From: Hyphomonas sp. CY54-11-8
GTDB lineage: Bacteria > Pseudomonadota > Alphaproteobacteria > Caulobacterales > Hyphomonadaceae
Direction of reading: 5' to 3'
Length of the DNA: 64,000 bases
Assembly: GCF_000682735.1 (NCBI RefSeq)
Contig: NZ_AWFD01000001.1
Coordinates: 496,001-560,000, forward strand
Shown here: positions 57,717 to 64,000 of the stretch, in pieces
Position numbering within the stretch: position 1 is the stretch's first letter
Layout: each line of letters starts with the position of its first letter
Position numbers and translations under genes: made by a program
The notes under the pieces: model-generated
Database searches by the model: none
The model's input: only the letters and a program-made list of their open reading frames with translations
Told to the model about the DNA's origin: nothing

Positions 57717-57746
57717 GGCGTAAGAAAACCCTACCTTGGAATTATT

Positions 57747-57787
57747 TGCGGCGGCGTCTCCAATAGAGGCGCCGCCGCATTTTTTTT
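57747..57787 (+). terminator. Rho-independent terminator of dksA
   Basis: TGCGGCGGCG (57747-57756) pairs with CGCCGCCGCA (57770-57779) and the stem continues inward to 14 pairs around a CAATA loop. Eight T residues follow (57780-57787). It is the only classic hairpin plus T-run I found directly downstream of a gene in the window. Confidence 0.9.
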
Positions 57788-57788
57788 A

Positions 57789-57828
57789 TCATCCCAACGC
57801 CACGGCTGATTCATCCCAACGCCACGGC
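57789..57828. repeat. Tandem 18-base direct repeat
   Basis: TCATCCCAACGCCACGGC occurs at 57789-57806 and again at 57811-57828, a 22-base period, immediately after the dksA terminator. It may be a protein-binding array or simply a local duplication. Confidence 0.6.
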
Positions 57829-58079
57829 GCTTTATCGTCTCCGCGGCCGCCTGTTCCGCGGTGAATGGACAATGCCAGCAAGGTCCAAACGATCTGTTAC
57901 ATCTTGGTAATCAAGGTCTTAAGGCTGAAGCCTTATGTTTAACAGCAAGTGCCGATTTGTTAGGAACGATGCGACTCGCCTGGCTGTCTGACAGGCATTG
58001 ACTGGGCCCGGGAATTCCAATTCCTAACTGCCCGTTAACCCTCTCCGCTGCAGAAGTAACCATTACGGAAGCGCCGCGC
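57829..58079. other. Upstream region of the fliM-like gene
   Basis: It contains a hairpin TAAGGC-TGAA-GCCTTA (57920-57935), a GGAATTCCAATTCC segment and a GTTAACC box near 58035, as sometimes found near CtrA-controlled flagellar promoters; the second TTAA half at the right distance is missing. No gene is seen. Confidence 0.25.
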
Positions 58080-59171
58080 ATGAAGTCAGACCTCCCTCTT
58101 GCCGCCGACGACGGCTGGGACATGTCACCCCGCCGGGAATCGGCGGTGATGGTGGACATGCCGACTTCGTTCGAGCCTCTGTCTCCCCAACGGCCGCTGC
58201 CATCGTCGCGCGGTGTGCTGAGCGCTGCGGAGATCGAGGCCCTGCTTCGGCCCGACCTTTCGGATCTGCCGGATAGCCCGCCAGAGCCTGCGCCCGAGAC
58301 GATTGCCGACAAGCCCTTGCCGGATGTCGAAGCAAACGGGCCGGAGCCTGCCGAAAGTGACGCCCCGACCACGGATATTCCGGTCACGGCACGGCGACTT
58401 GCGTCGCGCCTCTCGCTTGGGTTGCGCAAGGGATGCGGCCTGCGGGCAGCTGCCGCGGCCCGCGCGGTCCGGGAAGGGGATTTCGATACCGGCCTCACCG
58501 GCAACGTTGCCGGGCAGGGGGCAGCCATCGCCTGTTTCGCGGTCGGCGAGGGCGAGGTGGACGCCATGCTCGTCCTGTCGCCGGAGCTCGCAAACGCCCT
58601 GATTGAAACAGCTTGCGGCGGAGGCGGCATGCCGGGGGACTGGTCTCCGCGTGAGCTGACCCCGCTCGACAGCGCTCTGCTGGAAGGCCTTGTCCGGCCG
58701 CTGGGCCATGCGATCGCGCCGGGCCTCAGCTTTGCCGGCATGGAGACCGAGGCGGACTTTGCGGCCGCGCTGGCCCGTCCGGGCACGGCGGAAATCATCG
58801 ACTTCGAAATCCGCGTCGATGGTGGGCGTCATGCGGCACGCCTTATCCTGTCGGGTGAGCTGGCGGCTGAGGATATGCCGGACGCCCTCTCGGCGCCTGC
58901 GACCGCTCCGGCAACTGCGCTCCCGGCCGAAGTTGCACCATCGTCCGTCACCGTGCTTTTGACCGCGCGCGTTGCCTCGCTCAGCGTACCGCTGTCGCGC
59001 CTGTCAGACCTCACCGCCGGGTCCACACTTCTGTTGGGCGTGCCAGCAGATCAGCCGGTGGAATTGCTCTCCGGCGGGCGTGACGGACCGGTCGTGGCGG
59101 AAGCCCAGATCGGGCGCAAAGGCAACAAAATGGCGCTGCGAATCTCGCGCCGCGTGCCGGGCTTCCGTTAA
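58080..59171 (+). CDS. fliM: Flagellar motor switch protein FliM-like
   Basis: A 363-residue protein. LSAAEIEALL (about 48-57) matches the CheY-binding N-terminus of FliM (LSQDEIDALL), the middle (about 100-265, with ELTPLDSALLEGLVRP) resembles the FliM core domain, and the C-terminus (about 285-355) is a SpoA/FliN-like domain (LTARVASLSVPLSRLSDLTAGSTLLLG). FliM forms the cytoplasmic C-ring that sets rotation direction. The first 45 residues are an extra Pro-rich region. It is separated from the other flagellar gene, flbT, by marC, dksA and one other gene. The identity with FliM is by domain order; a FliM paralogue is possible. Confidence 0.8.
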   Translation: MKSDLPLAADDGWDMSPRRESAVMVDMPTSFEPLSPQRPLPSSRGVLSAAEIEALLRPDLSDLPDSPPEPAPETIADKPLPDVEANGPEPAESDAPTTDIPVTARRLASRLSLGLRKGCGLRAAAAARAVREGDFDTGLTGNVAGQGAAIACFAVGEGEVDAMLVLSPELANALIETACGGGGMPGDWSPRELTPLDSALLEGLVRPLGHAIAPGLSFAGMETEADFAAALARPGTAEIIDFEIRVDGGRHAARLILSGELAAEDMPDALSAPATAPATALPAEVAPSSVTVLLTARVASLSVPLSRLSDLTAGSTLLLGVPADQPVELLSGGRDGPVVAEAQIGRKGNKMALRISRRVPGFR

Positions 59172-59174
59172 CAC

Positions 59175-59825
59175 TTATTGCTTCAGAAATTCCGCCTCGA
59201 TCTGGATTCGGACCTCATCGGTTACCAGGCCGGAAAAAGCGGATATTTCAAAATCAGTCCGGTCGATCACGGCATTTACGCTGAAACCTGCCACCTGAGT
59301 TCCGCGGATGGGCTCGAACGCGGTGCCGTTGAATTGTACGTCCAGCGTCACGGGCCGGGTCTGACCGTGCAGTGTCAGCTCGCCATTCACTTCTGCGCCG
59401 CCGTTCTCGCCCGGCGTCACGGACAAGGTCCGGAAAACAGCCTGCGGATACCGGGCGGCGTCGAAGAATTTCGGCCCCATCAGTTCCTCGGCGAAACTGT
59501 CATTCGCAATGTCGAGCGACGTCATGTCGATGACGGCGTCAGCGCGTGCCGAGGCCGGATCGGATGCATCGCCCGTCAAGGAGACGTCAAACGACTCAAA
59601 CCGGCCGATCAGGTCGGAATAGCCGAGATGATTGATCCGGAAGATGAGCGCGGCATGGGTCGGATCGAGCTTCCAGTCGCCAGCTGGCAGTGCCGCGATC
59701 TCGGCCGACAGCTTCGGCTTAAGCAGCGGCGCCGCCAAAGAGGCGCAGCCCCCCAGCGCCAGGGCGGCGAGGGGCAGGGCCATCCATCCGGCGGCTAGTT
59801 TCCGGCTTTGGTTTCGGCGATCCAT
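59175..59825 (-). CDS. YceI family lipoprotein
   Basis: A 216-residue protein with a lipoprotein signal (LPLAALALGGC, Cys27) and a YceI lipocalin-like domain: WKLDPTHAALIFRINHLGYSDLIGRF, then VNGELTLHGQTRPVTLDVQF. YceI proteins bind isoprenoid-type molecules in the periplasm. It overlaps the end of the DUF885 gene by 31 bases on the same strand, so they share a transcript. An internal ATG at 59783 would shorten the signal. Confidence 0.88.
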   Translation of the reverse strand: MDRRNQSRKLAAGWMALPLAALALGGCASLAAPLLKPKLSAEIAALPAGDWKLDPTHAALIFRINHLGYSDLIGRFESFDVSLTGDASDPASARADAVIDMTSLDIANDSFAEELMGPKFFDAARYPQAVFRTLSVTPGENGGAEVNGELTLHGQTRPVTLDVQFNGTAFEPIRGTQVAGFSVNAVIDRTDFEISAFSGLVTDEVRIQIEAEFLKQ

Positions 59826-61699
59826 GCGTCGACATTCTCCTCCAGAATGTTCAGCGGTACAGCCCCGTCCTTCAACACAACATCGTGAAAGGCGCGGATG
59901 TCGAACTTGTCGCCGAGTTCGGCTTTCGCATGCGCTCGTAGCTCGAGGATGCGGTTCATGCCGATCTTGTAGGCCGTCGCCTGGCCCGGCATCACGATAT
60001 AGCGCTCAATGGCTTTGCGGCAGTCGCCTTCGGGGTTGGGCGTATTGTCCATGAGATACTGGATCGCCTGTTCGCGGGTCCAGTGCTGGTCATGGATGCC
60101 TGTGTCGACCACCAGGCGCGCAGCGCGCCAGATCTCCATGGCGAGCCGGCCGAAATCATCATACGGATCGCTGTAATAGCCCATCTCCTTGGGCAGGTAT
60201 TCCGAATAGAGGCCCCAGCCTTCGACGAAGGCGGTGAAGCCGCCATACTTGCGGAACTTCGGCACGCCGGTCAGTTCCTGCGCAATCGCGATCTGCATGT
60301 GGTGTCCCGGAATGCCTTCATGGAAGGCCAGCGCCTGCATCTGGTAGGTCGGCATATCCTGCATGCGGTAGAGGTTGGCGTAATAAGTGCCCGGGCGGCT
60401 GCCATCGGGAGCGGGCTGCGAATAAAATGCCTTGCCGGCAGACTTTTCGCGGAACGGCTCCACCGCTTTGACGATCATGTCCGCCTTGGGAAATGTGTTG
60501 AACACGGTCGGCAGGTCTTCGCGCATCTGGTCGATCCATGTTGTGGCTTCGTCCAGGTATTCGGCTTTGCCTTCCGGCGTGTTCGGCTTGAAGAATTGCG
60601 GATCGGTCCGTGTGAAGTCGAAGAACTCCTTCAGGCTGCCCTCGAAGCCGACCTGTTTCATGATCCCGCGCATTTCGTCCTGGATCCGCGCGACTTCTGC
60701 CAGGCCGAGATTGTGGATCTCCTCGGCCGTCATGTCGGTGGTCGTGTAGTCGGCGAGCCTTGCGGCGTAATACGCCTCGCCATCCGGCAGCTTCCAGGCG
60801 CCGTCATCGGTCGTGGCCGTTTTGGCCTGCTCTTCGAGTTCCGCAATGGCAGCTTCATAAGCAGGGCCAACGGAATTGGTCAGGGCATCCGTGGCCTCAT
60901 CCAGCAATTGGTCGGCGTCTTCCTGCGAGATTGTCCCGGCATCGACCAGACCGGCAACCTTCTTGCGGAAGTCGCCCATGAGCGGGCTGTCCTTGCCGCT
61001 GTCATCGAAGGGCGCTCCGGTGATCACGCCCTTGGCGTCCGACAGGACATAGTCATAAACGAAGGCAGGCGGCTGGATGCCGTCAGCCAGCGCAATCCGC
61101 GCATTCTCAAGGTTCTGTTCCATGTATGCGGGCACGCCATTGAGACGGGAGATGTAGGCCTCGGCATCGGATTTGGTGGCGATCTGGTGCTGATTGATCA
61201 GGAAAGCCGGAATCTCGGCCTGCGCGCCGTTCATCTGGTCAAAGACGTAGCGGTGGTGGCGGTATTTGTAGTCGGACTCGGCGGACTTCAGGTTCAGCTC
61301 GGCGATGCGCCACGAGAGTTTGGCCTGATGGTCCAGCAGGGCCGGATCGAAAGACGTCTTCATTTCGGCAATATTGGCGCGCTGGATCTCCAGCTCTTTC
61401 AACACATTGGCGTCGGAGACATCGTCCCACTCGCCGTAATTGTCCTTGATGCCGAGATAGGTCTGCGTGACCGGGTTGCGGGAAACGGTCTCGTCGAACT
61501 TCTGGTCGAACCACGCATTGAGCCGGGCGGATTCTGCCGCGATGTCCTCCGCGCGGGGCGCGGCCGGTGAGGCGATCGCCTCGGCCGCGGCGGCTTCGGT
61601 CCCTGCAGCAGGCGTTGCAGTTTCCTCATTCATGGCACAGCCCGCCGTTGCAATGAGCAGGGCCAGCACCGACGAACGGGCAATCAGGACAGGTTTCAT
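59795..61699 (-). CDS. DUF885 family lipoprotein, metalloprotease-like
   Basis: A 634-residue protein. A lipoprotein signal (MKPVLIARSSVLALLIATAGC, Cys21) is followed by an acidic, Ala-rich linker and an alpha-helical DUF885 domain with HEGIPGHHMQ (460-469), which resembles an HExxH metal site with altered spacing, and AFVEGWGLYSEYL nearby. Proteins of this family are probably periplasmic peptidases. ATG 61699 is chosen because GGAGA precedes it and it begins the signal; TTG 61711 is also in frame. Confidence 0.86.
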   Translation of the reverse strand: MKPVLIARSSVLALLIATAGCAMNEETATPAAGTEAAAAEAIASPAAPRAEDIAAESARLNAWFDQKFDETVSRNPVTQTYLGIKDNYGEWDDVSDANVLKELEIQRANIAEMKTSFDPALLDHQAKLSWRIAELNLKSAESDYKYRHHRYVFDQMNGAQAEIPAFLINQHQIATKSDAEAYISRLNGVPAYMEQNLENARIALADGIQPPAFVYDYVLSDAKGVITGAPFDDSGKDSPLMGDFRKKVAGLVDAGTISQEDADQLLDEATDALTNSVGPAYEAAIAELEEQAKTATTDDGAWKLPDGEAYYAARLADYTTTDMTAEEIHNLGLAEVARIQDEMRGIMKQVGFEGSLKEFFDFTRTDPQFFKPNTPEGKAEYLDEATTWIDQMREDLPTVFNTFPKADMIVKAVEPFREKSAGKAFYSQPAPDGSRPGTYYANLYRMQDMPTYQMQALAFHEGIPGHHMQIAIAQELTGVPKFRKYGGFTAFVEGWGLYSEYLPKEMGYYSDPYDDFGRLAMEIWRAARLVVDTGIHDQHWTREQAIQYLMDNTPNPEGDCRKAIERYIVMPGQATAYKIGMNRILELRAHAKAELGDKFDIRAFHDVVLKDGAVPLNILEENVDAWIAETKAGN

Positions 61700-61892
61700 G
61701 GGGGTCTCCAAGTAAGCGGGAATCTGTAATCTTGACGGGCAGTCTTAACGCTTTTTTCGCTTTCGTTAACCTTTGCCGCCTATCTCTCTGTAGACTAGGA
61801 TTCATAGCGGCTGAGTCGGCTTGCCGGCCCGGCCGGACAGTATTGCCCGGCATGCATTTCTTGTCAGCCGGTGGCGGGAGTTGAAGAGCAGC

Positions 61893-64000
61893 ATGGACAC
61901 CAATACCCGGATGCATGAGAGCCCGCCTGAAGAGGTCGAAACGGCCGAGGGCTCCGGACTGGAATTCACGCGTCCGAAGATCGACGTGATGCAGCTCCTG
62001 TTCTGGGGCTGCCTGCTGATCTCCATCGCCGCGGCCAGCGTGGCGCTCGCCTGGCCGAAGGCCTCCGGCGCGCCGGGACCGATCCTGCTGATCGCCATGG
62101 GCTCGGGTGGCCTCGTCTTCCTGCTGTGGACCGTCCGCGGGGCAGGGCGCATGCTGGGCCTCTTCCCGGAGAAAGGTTCCGCGATCCGCGCCGCGCAGGC
62201 CAGCCAGCCGCGCTTCGGCTGGATCGAGGCGCTGGACGAAAGCGTGCTGATCGCAGACCAGGGCGGCGCCCCGGTGGCGGCGAACACCGCGTACAAGGAT
62301 CTCACCAGCATGGCGCTGATGGTCAGCCAGGGCGACAATGCGCCGGTGACCGTGGACCGCCTGTTCGGCGCGAGCCCGGGCCTCGCCGCGCCGGTCTACC
62401 GCCTGTCCAAGGATGCCAAGGCCGGCATGGCACGCCGCGAAGTGTTGCCGCCGATCACGATCGGCCCGGAGCAGGTGCCGGCCCAGTACGAAATCTCTGT
62501 CTCTCCGCTGCCGCGCGGCAAGGTGCTCTGGCGCATCCGCCCGATCGCAGGCGAGCGCGAGGCGACCGGGGCAGCCGACCTGAAGTCGCTTTATGTCGAA
62601 GACGCGCCGATGGGCTTCTTCGCCGCCCGTCCCGACGGCACGATCACTTATGCGAACTCCTGGTTGCGCGACACGCTCGGCCTGCCGGAGTCGGCGCGCA
62701 ATGTCCGGATTGACGACATCATGCGCCCGGAATTCGTGAAGATGCTGTCGCGCGACCGCAAGACCGGCCTGCCGGGCCGGGTCGATGTCCAGATCCGCGG
62801 CCGCGACGGAATCGAGATCCCGGTTCATGCCATCACCACCTGGTCGGGCCGCGGCGCCGAAGCTGCCGGCCGCACGATCCTGCTGCCGAGCGCGCAGATG
62901 CTGAATGGCGGCGAGGAGCGTTTCGCCCTGACCGGCTCGCGCCCGCCGCGCCCGGATGGCGACCCGATGTTCGACGATGCGCCCTTCGGCGCGGTCCGCC
63001 TGCAGGGCGATAGCGTTCAGGGGGCGATCATTCTCGACGCCAACCGCGCGCTGATGGAAATGACCGGTGGCCAGGCAGCGCCCGGCGGCCAGTTCGCGGC
63101 CATGTTCCAGGCCGAAGACGGCGAGGATGCGCTTTCCAGCGTGCTTGTGGATGCGATCGACAAGCCGGTCGGCCTGAAGCTTGCCGGCAAGGATCCGCGC
63201 CACGTCAACGTGTTCGTCGCCCTTGATGGCAATGGCCGCCCGTCGGTCGCCTACGTCATGGACATCACAGACCAGCGCCAGTTGGAGATCCGCCTCGCGC
63301 ATGGCGAAAAGATGCAGGCCATCGGCCAACTCGCCGGCGGCGTGGCACACGACTTCAACAACGTCCTGCAGGGCATCATCCTCAACAATGAGGAACTGAT
63401 GGTGCGCCACCCGCTGGGCGATCCGTCCTATTCGAACCTCCAGTCCATCAACGAGTTCGCGATGCGGGCGAAGGAACTGGTGAAGATGCTGCTCGCCTAT
63501 GCGCGCCAGCAGACTTTCAAGCGCGAGATCTTCGCGGTGCCGGACTTCCTCAGCGAATTCTCGATCCTCCTGCGCCAGTTGCTGGACGAGCGGATCGAGC
63601 TGGAAGTCGTGCATGGTCGCGATGTGCCGCACATCAAGGCCGACAAGAACCAGCTGGAAAACGCGATCCTCAACCTCGCCACCAATGCGCGCGATGCGAT
63701 GCTGAGCCACAAGAATGGCGGCAAGCTGACGATCCGCACCGCGCGAGCGACCGGCGCCGATGCCCACGCCAAGGGCTTCAAGTTCGTCGAGGACGGCGAG
63801 TATATGCTGATCGAGGTGGAAGACACAGGCCACGGCATGTCGAAGGATGTGATGGAAAAGATCTTCCAGCCCTTCTTCACCACCAAGGAAGCCGGCGTCG
63901 GCACGGGCCTCGGCCTTGCCACCGTCTACGGCATCATCAAACAGTCCGGCGGTTATGTCTGCACGACGTCGACTGTCGGCAAAGGCACGACCTTCCACAT
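61893..64000 (+). CDS. cckA: Hybrid sensor histidine kinase CckA, N-terminal and kinase part
   Basis: The open frame runs off the window after 702 codons. Two membrane helices lie near the start (about 34-54 and 62-80), then two PAS-like regions. The H-box LAGGVAHDFNNVLQG follows with the phospho-acceptor His486, then the N-box (NLATNARDAM), DTGHGMSKD (G1) and FFTTKEAGVGTGLGLATVYG (F and G2 boxes). The sequence around the H-box and domain order match CckA, the kinase of the CckA-ChpT-CtrA pathway that controls the alphaproteobacterial cell cycle. The receiver domain must lie beyond the edge. Confidence 0.9.
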   Translation, partial: MDTNTRMHESPPEEVETAEGSGLEFTRPKIDVMQLLFWGCLLISIAAASVALAWPKASGAPGPILLIAMGSGGLVFLLWTVRGAGRMLGLFPEKGSAIRAAQASQPRFGWIEALDESVLIADQGGAPVAANTAYKDLTSMALMVSQGDNAPVTVDRLFGASPGLAAPVYRLSKDAKAGMARREVLPPITIGPEQVPAQYEISVSPLPRGKVLWRIRPIAGEREATGAADLKSLYVEDAPMGFFAARPDGTITYANSWLRDTLGLPESARNVRIDDIMRPEFVKMLSRDRKTGLPGRVDVQIRGRDGIEIPVHAITTWSGRGAEAAGRTILLPSAQMLNGGEERFALTGSRPPRPDGDPMFDDAPFGAVRLQGDSVQGAIILDANRALMEMTGGQAAPGGQFAAMFQAEDGEDALSSVLVDAIDKPVGLKLAGKDPRHVNVFVALDGNGRPSVAYVMDITDQRQLEIRLAHGEKMQAIGQLAGGVAHDFNNVLQGIILNNEELMVRHPLGDPSYSNLQSINEFAMRAKELVKMLLAYARQQTFKREIFAVPDFLSEFSILLRQLLDERIELEVVHGRDVPHIKADKNQLENAILNLATNARDAMLSHKNGGKLTIRTARATGADAHAKGFKFVEDGEYMLIEVEDTGHGMSKDVMEKIFQPFFTTKEAGVGTGLGLATVYGIIKQSGGYVCTTSTVGKGTTFH

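Noticed and set aside
61747-61775. Two TTAAC boxes upstream of cckA as a CtrA site
   Set aside because: The distance between the TTAA halves is far from the required 7 bases.
61626-63998. 790-codon minus-strand frame opposite cckA
   Set aside because: The plus strand encodes kinase H, N and G boxes in order. The minus frame is Arg/Ala/His-rich antisense of high-GC codons.
1-64000. tRNA genes, CRISPR arrays, insertion sequences
   Set aside because: I looked for T-loop GTTCGA patterns in tRNA context, regularly spaced repeats and transposase motifs and found none that hold up.

Overview
The window looks like chromosomal DNA of a GC-rich alphaproteobacterium, most likely of the Hyphomonadaceae/Caulobacterales group. 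This rests on a CckA-type hybrid kinase, the flagellar regulator FlbT, a FliM-type switch protein, an alphaproteobacterial histidyl-tRNA synthetase and DksA, the short HisG plus HisZ pair, and a carboxy(nor)spermidine polyamine pathway. Genes are densely packed, many with 4-base ATGA-type overlaps. I saw no prophage, transposase, CRISPR array or tRNA gene. Family assignments come from reading motifs by eye; no database search was run.

Layout. 1-5.4 kb: start of an enoyl-CoA hydratase, an ABC1/UbiB-type kinase, a cytochrome P450 divergent from a TetR regulator and a rubredoxin, a small exported protein and a CPBP membrane protease. 5.5-9.7 kb: a thioesterase, then a histidine operon (hisS-hisZ-hisG) preceded by a 12-codon leader peptide with five consecutive His codons, ended by a long hairpin. 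9.8-19.4 kb: argD and argF, a GFA-type zinc protein, a thioesterase, cytochrome b561, a membrane-anchored LuxR-type protein, a nitrilase, the two polyamine genes, and a 63-residue protein with Fur-like boxes upstream.

19.4-30.6 kb: an MFS exporter, a radical SAM protein, Hsp33, a CDP-alcohol phosphatidyltransferase, an L,D-transpeptidase, a Nudix hydrolase, a 28-residue membrane peptide, a cation antiporter, an SDR and a threonine aldolase in one overlapping operon, a TetR regulator, an SGNH esterase and a P-loop ATPase. 30.7-33 kb: RNase P RNA, a low-molecular-weight phosphatase-like gene, a CHAD protein, and a truncated inverted second copy of the phosphatase start. 33-45 kb: YihY, an AmiD-type amidase, an EamA transporter, methyltransferases, a DUF3445 heme protein, an EVE protein, GmhB, a TCR/Tet MFS pump, GNAT, and LemA with DUF2207.

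45-64 kb: enoyl-CoA hydratase, DUF4336 and two tandem paralogous alpha/beta hydrolases; a VWA/CoxE protein and its likely MoxR ATPase separated by three genes; FlbT with an unrecognised partner; MarC; DksA; FliM; YceI; a DUF885 lipoprotein; and CckA running off the right edge. The strongest unusual signal is the near-leaderless histidine leader peptide upstream of an operon joining histidyl-tRNA synthetase to the first histidine-biosynthesis enzyme. The next is the inverted partial duplication of the phosphatase active-site loop around the CHAD gene.
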